From: Oceanipulchritudo coccoides
GTDB taxonomy: Bacteria > Verrucomicrobiota > Verrucomicrobiia > Opitutales > Oceanipulchritudinaceae
Assembly (NCBI RefSeq): GCF_010500615.1
Contig: NZ_JAAGNX010000003.1
Span: forward strand, 744,001-808,000
Length of the DNA: 64,000 bases
Direction: 5' to 3'
Shown: positions 39,654 to 47,549 of the stretch, in pieces
Layout: the number at the start of each line of letters is the position of its first letter
How positions within the stretch are numbered: the stretch's first letter is position 1
Notes under the pieces: model-generated
Database searches by the model: none
The model's input: the letters and a program-made list of their open reading frames with translations, nothing else
Told to the model about the DNA's origin: nothing
Translations under genes and position numbers: made by a program

Positions 39654-40814
39654 TCAGTAACCCACCCAACCAGCATTCTCGCCAAGCTGGTAAAGGATAT
39701 CCGGATGGCTGGTGGATGACCAAGCCCATGTGCCGGTGTATGGATTGAAGAAGTAAAGATCCCCGGATGCGCTGAGAGAATGAAAGCGGAAACCGGATTT
39801 GCTATTGTAGACCCAGCTCGATTCAGGCTGCGTGAACAAGCCAAACCAATCAAGGGAGTACCAGTCTTCCGTTTGGGGTACAGCGAGTGAAAAGGGGTCC
39901 ACCACATCATCAACACCAATCACAAAATCCAATTTGACATTAGTTCCACCCGGCAAATCCACAGACTTGATTGTAGTCACTAATCCATTACCTGAAAATA
40001 CCACTTCAAGGGTTTTGGGTCCAAGACCGACTGGGAAGGCATATCCACCTGAGGAACTCGTCACGGCAAACCATGAACCCGAATCGGGGACAATTTCAAT
40101 TCCCCCGACACCTTCACCGGGTGTGTAGAATCCATTCCCATCAAGATCTTCATAGACCACGCCAGTTAGGAAATGACTATCCGGCACAGGGGATCCCCCG
40201 CTAAATCCGAAATTCTGTGTCATGAGGGAGCTGACCGGATACTCGGATCCGTCAAGGACATAGGCTCCAATAGCTTCGCCAATTCCAACCTCATCGAATT
40301 CTGGTCCAAGGATATTTTCGCGGTGATCGGCACTGAGGAACAAGCCCTCATGATGGAAATTTATCGTCGAAGTGCGTTGTCCTGATTTCCATCCAAGGAA
40401 GGCAGCGATATTCTCACCGGTGCCCCATGACCCCTCAAGCGGGTAGCCAAAGTCGATCATACGCTGTGTCGGTGACGTGTTGTCCTGCCCAAGGTGGGAA
40501 AAAGTATCATTATCGACCATCCACTGGCTATGTGCTCGTGATGAGACAATGAGAAATGGATTCAGGACTAGTGGTTGCTTCGGTGCCGAAGTGATCGCGC
40601 CTTCCGTCAGACCTTCATTTAAGTCGGCAAGCCCGTAACGGCTCGCTTCGGCGATCGGGTCGGCCCGGGCACGGTTGACCAATTCAAGCAGGTACTGCTC
40701 CCAATCAGTGGGGTCACCTTGATAATAAGCGCTTTGTACAGCGTCGGTTCTACTTCCGGAAAGGAAGAGCGCGAAGCAAACAAGCACTAAATGAAACTGT
40801 GGTCGAACGGACAT
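39654..40814 (-). CDS. Secreted CAP/SCP-domain protein with tryptophan-rich C-terminal tail
   Basis: The 386-residue protein has a signal peptide (1-25) and a CAP domain (about 38-200) with ELVNRARADP, AHSQWMVDNDTFSHLG, GENIA and HRENILG, the usual CAP motifs including the two histidines. An SdrD-B-like segment (VYEDLDGNGFYTPGEGVGGIEI, about 218-290) is followed by a Trp-rich tail of about 75 residues (WYSLDWFGLF, SSWVYNSKSG, TGTWAWSS, NAGWVGY). CAP proteins of bacteria are secreted and mostly uncharacterised. A hairpin with arms TAACCATTAT and ATAATGG overlaps its start codon. It probably shares a transcript with the GH10 gene. Confidence 0.85.
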   Translation of the reverse strand: MSVRPQFHLVLVCFALFLSGSRTDAVQSAYYQGDPTDWEQYLLELVNRARADPIAEASRYGLADLNEGLTEGAITSAPKQPLVLNPFLIVSSRAHSQWMVDNDTFSHLGQDNTSPTQRMIDFGYPLEGSWGTGENIAAFLGWKSGQRTSTINFHHEGLFLSADHRENILGPEFDEVGIGEAIGAYVLDGSEYPVSSLMTQNFGFSGGSPVPDSHFLTGVVYEDLDGNGFYTPGEGVGGIEIVPDSGSWFAVTSSSGGYAFPVGLGPKTLEVVFSGNGLVTTIKSVDLPGGTNVKLDFVIGVDDVVDPFSLAVPQTEDWYSLDWFGLFTQPESSWVYNSKSGFRFHSLSASGDLYFFNPYTGTWAWSSTSHPDILYQLGENAGWVGY

Positions 40815-40898
40815 AATGGGTTAACAACTCAATAACCATTATGAATTGGCCCAGCCAGTGATCAATGCATAACCGCTTGTCTCGCGCCAAATGAGGCA

Positions 40899-40940
40899 TT
40901 TTGACAAGCCTTTGACAGGGTAGCGCACAACATGTCAAAA
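40899..40940. promoter_or_regulatory. Three TTTGACA boxes in the CAP/GEVED divergent region
   Basis: TTTTGACA at 40899-40906 and TTTGACA at 40911-40917 are direct copies 12 nt apart. TGTCAAAA at 40933-40940 is the inverted copy. The spacing of about one helical turn between the direct copies fits a dimeric or paired regulator site. The region lies between divergent genes for two secreted proteins (starts at 40814 and 41080). Part of the repeats could be -35 elements, but no convincing -10 is at the right distance. Confidence 0.35.
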
Positions 40941-41079
40941 GAGTATAAAAAGATCTGTCTTCTTCGAAGACTTTTGAAAGACATGGAACCTTCTCAAGAA
41001 TTGACTCCATAACGGGTCTTTGCTTCAACTCAACCGTTGGACCATTAACCCCTGTTTTCGTACCCGCTCATCACCCATT

Positions 41080-43473
41080 ATGGAAAAGATCATTTCGAAC
41101 CCGACACACAACTTAATCTTCAATCCGACACGGCACATGTTGCTCGCTGGTTTGTTAATGGCTTCATCGCTCTTTGCCGCAGACTTTGGTGATGCCCCGG
41201 ATGGGACGGATGCCTTTTATCCCGTCTTTCCGGGCAACCCGGCCATTATTGGTCAGTTCCCCACCCTGCTGGCGAGTGACGGAGCACGCCACGCCGACCT
41301 GACTGACTGCTGGTTGGGCGGACCCGGTTCCGCCCCGAGCTCGGAGGCGGATGCCAACGATGGTTCGGATCCCGATGGACTTGCCAATTTGGTCAATAAC
41401 GATGCCGGTGATGAGGGTCTCCCTGTTATCCCCTTCTACCTGGATTTGGATTCAGCGACCGCGACGGCAACGGTAACAGTCAGGGTCACTGTTCCTGAGG
41501 GAGCCCCGGATTTGCCACGCACACTCAACATGCTTGTCGATTGGGACCAAAGCGGTGACTGGAAAAACCCGGGCACTGGCGAACCTGAATGGGTCATTCA
41601 AAATTACAGTGTCAATGTCACTCCCGGATCAACCCAGCTCCTTTCCATTCCAATAACATGGGGAATGGGCGCAGACATATTCCCGCAGGTATTCTGGACT
41701 CGCTTGACCCTGACGCGATCCACGATCACCGCTACAATCCCGGCGGACGGGTGGGACGGCTCAGGCAGCTTCGCGTATGGCGAGACAGAGGATTTCCTCT
41801 TCCATCCAAACGCACGCCATGATGCCATAAACTCACCATGGAGCGCTCCCATGAGTCCGGCACCTGGAACAGTCCCGGACAATCCTCCCCCTTCTATTTC
41901 CCTGACTCCAAGCAATCAGAGTGTCCCACACGGGACGCTGGCGACGGTGCTGGTCAACCTGGATACAGGCGTTGCACCAGACTCCCTTGAATGGGCCATT
42001 GATCCCGCACAACGCGGTAGTTCAACTTTCGATCCCGGACTGTCGCAACAGGCTTTTGGCGGATCCTATTCGGTATCAGGGTCTACCGCCACCGCCACTT
42101 CCGGGGGAACCCTCCCGACCTTGGGGTCAATCACGGTCTCTTCAGTTGTTGATTCGAGCACTCCCGCTTACGAGGAATGGCCCATCCGTGTGCGCGCACG
42201 CTGGGATGGGTTCCACACGCAAACTGCGCGGACTCTTGTTCGCATCTGGCACGATGGCTGGAGCGGAACATGGGCAATCACAACGCACTTTGAATTTCTC
42301 CTGAATGACATTTCAGCTACCGTTCCTGCAGGCCAACAGGCAACAGCGCTGGGGCATCTCGCAGCTGCAAAAAGCGCATACGTGAATCTGGATTTGAGCA
42401 CGAGTACAAGCAAACTCGGTGACTTGGATACCGAATTGGCTTCTCTCGCCACAGGCGGGCATATCACATCGGGAGAAGAAACACGCCTTAGAGGGACAAC
42501 AACGGATCTGATTACGGCAATCAATGCCCTGGATCCGTTTGGCTTCATCATTCCTATCCTGGCAAGTCCTGTTGATGGTGAAGTGCTCACTGGTACCGTG
42601 CCAATTGCCTCCACGACAGATTCACCCGGGGCGTTCGGCGCGGTTTTCTCTTACTCAACCGACGGTAGCACCTGGGTCGAGATAGGAGATGGCGTATTTA
42701 ATGGAGGCCAATATATTACAAATTTCGATACGACCGGAGTTCCCGATGGCATGGTGCGCCTCAAGGTCCTGATGTTCGACTTTGATATCGAGTTTTCCGG
42801 CGAATACGAAGCTATCGTCTGGGTCGACAACAGCGCACCGACACCCACGCTCTCCACCCCTGTTGCCGGCTCAACACATGTAGGGATAATCCCAGTGCAA
42901 GTGGATACGGATACGGGTGATGACTTGACGACACTGCTTGAGCTCTCGAGGAATGGAACGGATTGGTACGCCATCGGGACTGATTCGAATTCTGCCGACG
43001 GGCATACCACCCTGGTTGATTCAGGACAGTTGCCTGCAGGGTCGTACTCGCTCCGCGCAACAGCTACCGATGCCTTCGGTAACACTGCCCAGGATTCCTG
43101 GTCATTCAACGTTGCCCCCTCCTTCCATGCATGGAGGATCGGCCTCGGTCTGCCAACCGCAGAAACGGATGAGGACTTGGATCAGGATGGGCTGTCCCTT
43201 GGTGAGGAATATTACTTCGGACTGAGTGCAACCACGCCTGAAGTTGCTTCGGATTACCTGCTGTGGGAATCTCTTGGCGGATCAAATTTCCAATTCCGGT
43301 TCACACCGGGTTTACTGGTCGATGGTCTGCGCGCCGCTGTTGAAGGCAGTCCCGACCTGGCCACATGGGGTGACCTGCTTCTCGATCCAGACAACTCCGC
43401 AGAGGTGGTTGTCCCGGTTGACACTTCGCCCCGGCAGTTTGTCCGCCTCAATCTCTGGGAAGACCGCCCTTAA
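41080..43473 (+). CDS. Large exported protein with GEVED domain and calcium-loop C-terminal tail
   Basis: The 797-residue protein has a signal peptide (hydrophobic MLLAGLLMASSLFA, cleavage before ADFGDAPDG). A GEVED-type beta domain (about 20-250) follows, containing FGDAPDG, RHADLTDCWLGG, VDWDQSGDWKNPG and SGSFAYGETEDF. Ig-like beta domains cover the middle (about 270-680, with LASPVDGEVLTGTVPI and LSTPVAGSTHVGIIPV repeats). The C-terminus has a calcium loop DLDQDGLSLGEEYYFGL and a terminal beta module ending VPVDTSPRQFVRLNLWEDRP. No catalytic domain is seen; adhesion or matrix function is a guess. The ATG at 41080 is preferred over 41020. Its stop is 6 nt from the convergent trpB2. Confidence 0.75.
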   Translation: MEKIISNPTHNLIFNPTRHMLLAGLLMASSLFAADFGDAPDGTDAFYPVFPGNPAIIGQFPTLLASDGARHADLTDCWLGGPGSAPSSEADANDGSDPDGLANLVNNDAGDEGLPVIPFYLDLDSATATATVTVRVTVPEGAPDLPRTLNMLVDWDQSGDWKNPGTGEPEWVIQNYSVNVTPGSTQLLSIPITWGMGADIFPQVFWTRLTLTRSTITATIPADGWDGSGSFAYGETEDFLFHPNARHDAINSPWSAPMSPAPGTVPDNPPPSISLTPSNQSVPHGTLATVLVNLDTGVAPDSLEWAIDPAQRGSSTFDPGLSQQAFGGSYSVSGSTATATSGGTLPTLGSITVSSVVDSSTPAYEEWPIRVRARWDGFHTQTARTLVRIWHDGWSGTWAITTHFEFLLNDISATVPAGQQATALGHLAAAKSAYVNLDLSTSTSKLGDLDTELASLATGGHITSGEETRLRGTTTDLITAINALDPFGFIIPILASPVDGEVLTGTVPIASTTDSPGAFGAVFSYSTDGSTWVEIGDGVFNGGQYITNFDTTGVPDGMVRLKVLMFDFDIEFSGEYEAIVWVDNSAPTPTLSTPVAGSTHVGIIPVQVDTDTGDDLTTLLELSRNGTDWYAIGTDSNSADGHTTLVDSGQLPAGSYSLRATATDAFGNTAQDSWSFNVAPSFHAWRIGLGLPTAETDEDLDQDGLSLGEEYYFGLSATTPEVASDYLLWESLGGSNFQFRFTPGLLVDGLRAAVEGSPDLATWGDLLLDPDNSAEVVVPVDTSPRQFVRLNLWEDRP

Positions 43474-43479
43474 CGACGA

Positions 43480-44844
43480 TCAGCTATTCCCGAAACTGGG
43501 CAAGCCGGCAAGGGCCATGGCAATTTCATCTTCCGGATAGGCGTAGTCCTTGAGCTTTCCCGCATTGTAATCGATGTAGGCCTGCATATCAAAGTGCCCG
43601 TGCCCGCACAGATTGAACAGGATTGTCTCGGACTTGCCTTCCCGTTTGCAACGCTCTGCCTCGCGAATGGCGCCCACAACGGCATGGTTTGCCTCCGGCG
43701 CGGGAAGAATTCCCTCGGCCCGGGCAAACTGCACGCCAGCGGCAAAACATTCCAGCTGATTGTATGAAGTCGCTTCACACATTCCAAGCTGCAAGGCATG
43801 GCTGACCATCGGGGCCATCCCATGATAGCGCAGACCCCCGCTGTGGAATCCCGGTGGAACAAAGGTGCTCCCGAGGGTGTGCATCTTGACCAACGGGGTC
43901 AGGTGGGCGGTGTCACCAAAATCGTACGCGTGACGTCCCTTGGTCAAGCTTGGACAGGCGGATGGCTCGACAGCCACAATACGCACATCCTGTTGCCCCC
44001 TGAGTTTGCGCCCCATGAAGGGGAAGGCAATACCGGCAAAATTCGATCCACCACCCGTACAGGCGACAATGACATCCGGATAATCACCGGCCATGTCCAT
44101 CTGCATGATCGCTTCCTCTCCAATGATGGTCTGGTGAAGCAACACGTGGTTCAAAACGCTTCCAAGGCAGTAAGACGTATCGGCATTCTGCGCAGCGACT
44201 TCCACCGCCTCGGAAATGGCAATCCCCAGTGAACCAGTGCAATCCGGATCCTTTTCCAAAATTGCGCGACCGGAGGCAGTTGTTTCACTTGGGCTCGCGA
44301 TGCACTTGGCACCGAAGCTCTCCATGAAGGCCCGGCGGTACGGCTTCTGTCCGAAACTCACCTTGACCATGTAGACAAGACACTCCAACCCAAACATCTC
44401 ACAGGCCAACGAGAGCGAGGAGCCCCACTGACCCGCACCGGTCTCCGTAGTAATCTTCTTGATGCCAGCTTCCTTGTTGTAGAAGGCCTGAGGTACGGAT
44501 GTGTTCGGCTTGTGCGATCCGCTGGGACTCACACCCTCATACTTATAATAAATCTTAGCCGGCGTATCGAGCGCCTTCTCAAGACGCCGTGCACGGTAAA
44601 GCGGCGTGCAGCGCCATTGAAGAAGGATGTCCCGCACCGGCTGGGGAATCGGTACCCAGCGCTCAGAAGTCATCTCCTGCTCAATCAGGGCAGGTGGAAA
44701 AAGCGGGGCCAGATCATCCGGGCCGACCGGTTCGCCAGTTCCGGGATGAAGCACCGGTGCCAGCGGCTCGGGCAGGTCGGAAGCCAGATTATACCAGTTC
44801 TCCGGCAGTTGATTGTCGTTCAGGAGGTATTTTATCGAGTCCAT
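43480..44844 (-). CDS. TrpB2-type tryptophan synthase beta chain-like protein
   Basis: This 454-residue PLP enzyme belongs to the TrpB2 branch: PLP-binding Lys112 in SGSHKPNTS, ETGAGQWGSSL, and the PLP phosphate-binding ACTGGGSNFAGIAFPF. The PPGFHSGGLRYHGMAP segment and an N-terminal extension of about 75 residues separate TrpB2 from TrpB1. TrpB converts indole and serine to tryptophan; TrpB2 enzymes often act without TrpA, salvaging indole. No trpA or other trp gene is nearby, which fits an indole-salvage role, but a different beta-replacement reaction is possible. Confidence 0.88.
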   Translation of the reverse strand: MDSIKYLLNDNQLPENWYNLASDLPEPLAPVLHPGTGEPVGPDDLAPLFPPALIEQEMTSERWVPIPQPVRDILLQWRCTPLYRARRLEKALDTPAKIYYKYEGVSPSGSHKPNTSVPQAFYNKEAGIKKITTETGAGQWGSSLSLACEMFGLECLVYMVKVSFGQKPYRRAFMESFGAKCIASPSETTASGRAILEKDPDCTGSLGIAISEAVEVAAQNADTSYCLGSVLNHVLLHQTIIGEEAIMQMDMAGDYPDVIVACTGGGSNFAGIAFPFMGRKLRGQQDVRIVAVEPSACPSLTKGRHAYDFGDTAHLTPLVKMHTLGSTFVPPGFHSGGLRYHGMAPMVSHALQLGMCEATSYNQLECFAAGVQFARAEGILPAPEANHAVVGAIREAERCKREGKSETILFNLCGHGHFDMQAYIDYNAGKLKDYAYPEDEIAMALAGLPSFGNS

Positions 44845-44941
44845 AAATTTTTGGGGATTGACGGGTATACCTGAAATCAGCCCCGGATGTGAATGTCAAT
44901 GCCCTTGACTCGGCCGGCCCCTAAAACCAAATCTTCCCGCA

Positions 44942-45250
44942 ATGACTCCACGCGAACTCAAGGACCTGGCATGGATTGGAGATGCTGTTCTGGCGCTGTA
45001 TGCACGCCAGTGGTTACTGGAACAACCGGATCATCCACACTTTACGCGGCAGGAGCTTTTCATTCGCTTCACAACGAACGATTTCCTGCAGTCGATCGGG
45101 GAGCCAACGAGCGTGGAGGCAGGGATTGGAAAAGTCTACAGGGCCGATGGTCTGGAGGCTGGCTTCAAGCATATTGAAGAAACCCTCCTTCCACTCTTCA
45201 AAAAACATCTCAACAATTCCGTCAAGGGGCGCCGGGGCAAGCGGCGCTAA
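44942..45250 (+). CDS. Stand-alone RNase III-type domain protein (Mini-III-like)
   Basis: The 102-residue protein consists of one RNase III fold. It has LAWIGDAVLALYARQWL (Asp14), which corresponds to the family signature LEFLGDAVL and is closest to the LAYIGDAV form of Mini-III, and SVEAGIGKVY with Glu59 for the second metal-binding motif. There is no double-stranded-RNA-binding domain; the C-terminus is very basic (VKGRRGKRR) and may bind RNA instead. Mini-III processes 23S rRNA ends in Gram-positives and plastids; that role here is inferred. It is shorter than typical Mini-III (about 125-140). It overlaps the convergent rhomboid gene by 4 nt. Confidence 0.75.
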   Translation: MTPRELKDLAWIGDAVLALYARQWLLEQPDHPHFTRQELFIRFTTNDFLQSIGEPTSVEAGIGKVYRADGLEAGFKHIEETLLPLFKKHLNNSVKGRRGKRR

Positions 45251-46086
45251 CGCGCCTTCCGCGGCTTGTCCCGGACTAGCGCACCCGCAATCAAGCCGGC
45301 AGGAAGCCCGCAAACAAATCCCATCAAATGCGCTGATGTATCGGTTCTGTCGCTACCCGTTCCAAACCATGCCAGAAAAACAAGTCCGGCGATGATTGGC
45401 AAAGCCCATGCGCGAATCAGCATGCGTGAGGAATGCCGGATGCCAAATCCCAGCGGAAGGGCGACCAACAGCCCGATTGCGCCGAAGACAGCCGTGGATG
45501 CCCCAATGGAATAATGGGACGTGCTGAAGTGTACGGTTGCATTCAGGTAATTCCCGCAGGCACCCGCCATGAGTACTCCGAGCCATGCACGAACAGTCCC
45601 GATGTGCCGCGCCACAAGATGCAGGAAAACCGCTCCAAAGAGGAGATTGCCGGCAAGGTGCCCGATGTCCCCATGGAGAAACAGGGCGGAAAATGTCCGG
45701 TAAAGCTCACCCGATTTAATTAAGTCGGAGGAGGCGGTCCCCCACTCGACCAGCATCGGCCAGCGCAATTGACACAACCAGGCAAGGACAAGGACAGCCA
45801 CCCATGTCATGGCGGCGTAGGCTCCCGGATGCGGCTCCGGCATCTCCGGTTCCTGCGGAGGCCAGTTGACCGATTCAAGCTCGTATAATTCAAGCTGTTC
45901 CCTCAAGCGCCCGGCATAGCCTGCCTCGACAATGAGCAGTACTTCCCCGCTCTCTTCCGTGTGAATCCAATAACCGGCCCCCGCACTCAGGATGACCAAG
46001 CCGTAATCATGGGCAGTCGCTTCATCCGGGAAGCGGCCAATCTCCGCCAGATTATCCGGATACACAATTGCACCCAATCCTCTCAA
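45247..46086 (-). CDS. Rhomboid family intramembrane serine protease
   Basis: The 279-residue protein has a soluble N-terminal region (1-90) that resembles the small cytoplasmic domain seen before some rhomboids. Six or seven membrane helices follow. Catalytic features are His138/His143/Asn147 in HGDIGHLAGN, Ser197 in GASTAVFG and His253 in DTSAHLMGF. The serine motif is GAST instead of the usual GASG, but the nucleophile and base are kept, so it should be active. It lies downstream of the HtrA-like protease gene on the same strand (50 nt), so both may serve membrane protein quality control. Confidence 0.88.
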   Translation of the reverse strand: MRGLGAIVYPDNLAEIGRFPDEATAHDYGLVILSAGAGYWIHTEESGEVLLIVEAGYAGRLREQLELYELESVNWPPQEPEMPEPHPGAYAAMTWVAVLVLAWLCQLRWPMLVEWGTASSDLIKSGELYRTFSALFLHGDIGHLAGNLLFGAVFLHLVARHIGTVRAWLGVLMAGACGNYLNATVHFSTSHYSIGASTAVFGAIGLLVALPLGFGIRHSSRMLIRAWALPIIAGLVFLAWFGTGSDRTDTSAHLMGFVCGLPAGLIAGALVRDKPRKAR

Positions 46087-46136
46087 TTCCTGCGTCCATG
46101 AAAAACATCAACGGCATTCGTGCGATTCGTAGTCCC

Positions 46137-47486
46137 TCACCGCGGCTCCAGGACAAGATACCGCAGGCTGTGATTGCGCCAGACCTCAAACAGCACCTTC
46201 TCAGGATTTTCCTCGTAGGTGTCGTAAAAGGCTTTCATCGCATCAAGGGAATCCAGGTTTTCCCGGTTGATTGAGAGGACAATGTCCCCGCGGTTGAGTC
46301 CGGCCTGCTGCGCCGGAAAGGCCTGCTGGACGCCGGTCACAAGGACCCCTTCATCCGAATCAAGCTGGACTTCGCGGGCATAGGGCTTGCTCACATCCTC
46401 AGCGCTAATCCCCCACTTTTCAAAAGCCCAACGCTCACCAACCCGGCTCTCGAGAGCTTCCGTGATCACGTCCACGGAGATCTCACGACTGTTCCGCAAC
46501 ACCGTGAAAGTGAGCGTTTCTCCGATTGAATACTCCGCAATTTCATGAAGGACCGGGGGGATTTGCTCGGGGAAGCGGACATCGAGGGGATGCCCGTCAA
46601 GTGCGAGAACAATATCACCCGGACGCATTCCCGCCTCGGCAGCAGGAGAGCCAGGATCAATGCTGTCGACCAGCATCCCAACGTTGGCTTCAATTCCGTA
46701 AAAGGACTCAAGATCCTGCAACGCGCCCGGCTTGAGGCCAATGTAGGAACGTGTCACGCGGCCCTGCTCCTTGAGCTGGGGCAGGATTTCCATGGCAATG
46801 CTCGCTGGCACGGCGAAGGAGAGGTTATTCGAACCGAGATAGCTCCGGGTATTGATCCCGACAATGCGCCCGCGCTCATCGACAAGTGGACCCCCGCTAT
46901 TTCCGGGATTGATGGCTGCGTCGGTCTGCAACCAGGTGTTGAAATACCCTGTCTCGTAGCCGCCAATCTGGTTGGAGGCCGCAAAGTACCGGTTGGGATT
47001 GGAAATAATACCACGTGTCACGGTGCGCGTGAGGCCGTTGGGCGTTCCCACGGCCAAGACCGGCTGACCGGGATAAAGCGCTTTTGACTCGCCAAACTCC
47101 CCGTGGGAAAAGCTCAGGCCTCGTTCCTTGATCGATTCCATGTCCATCTTGACCAGCGCCAGATCCGTCCAGTGGTCCCAGCCAATGAGCTCTGCCTCCA
47201 CCCGCTCAAGATTTGGCAGGGTGATGATGATCTCCTCGGCATTGATCCCGACCACATGTGCATTGGTCAGGATATAGCCGTCATCATCAAGGATCACACC
47301 GCTTCCCACACCACGCACCATTTTGCGGGTTCCCTCGGTGTAGCTGGCCTCGCGCACGTCCAGCCGGACCACCGAATCAAGCAGGTTGCGAAAGCCGGCT
47401 GTGCTACTCGCCGTGGGACTTTGGCAACCGCCTCCAATGAACAGCAAAATAAAACCGGCGAAAACCAGTTTCACCAGCTGTGTCAT
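46137..47486 (-). CDS. HtrA/DegP-like S1C serine protease, lipoprotein
   Basis: From the ATG at 47486 the protein has 449 residues and a lipoprotein signal with Cys21 (LFIGGGC-QS). A start at 47534 would add a 16-residue charged leader and is less likely. The trypsin-like domain has His77 (LTNAHVV), Asp108 (HWTDLALV) and Ser197 (NPGNSGGPL). Two PDZ domains follow: about 250-345 (GMRPGDIVLALDG) and about 365-449 (GLNRGDIVLSIN). Such periplasmic proteases degrade or hold misfolded envelope proteins. The gene is divergent from leuS with 63 nt between starts. Confidence 0.88.
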   Translation of the reverse strand: MTQLVKLVFAGFILLFIGGGCQSPTASSTAGFRNLLDSVVRLDVREASYTEGTRKMVRGVGSGVILDDDGYILTNAHVVGINAEEIIITLPNLERVEAELIGWDHWTDLALVKMDMESIKERGLSFSHGEFGESKALYPGQPVLAVGTPNGLTRTVTRGIISNPNRYFAASNQIGGYETGYFNTWLQTDAAINPGNSGGPLVDERGRIVGINTRSYLGSNNLSFAVPASIAMEILPQLKEQGRVTRSYIGLKPGALQDLESFYGIEANVGMLVDSIDPGSPAAEAGMRPGDIVLALDGHPLDVRFPEQIPPVLHEIAEYSIGETLTFTVLRNSREISVDVITEALESRVGERWAFEKWGISAEDVSKPYAREVQLDSDEGVLVTGVQQAFPAQQAGLNRGDIVLSINRENLDSLDAMKAFYDTYEENPEKVLFEVWRNHSLRYLVLEPR

Positions 47487-47549
47487 TGACCTTCGGCCAG
47501 AGCTTGACCAATCTCCGCAGTTTTTACTCATCATTTCAGGGCGTTATCC

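Noticed and set aside
37818-43473. tRNA-Pro as the attachment site of a genomic island carrying the secreted-protein genes
   Set aside because: No integrase is present and I found no repeat of the tRNA 3' end near the far boundary of the secreted-protein block.
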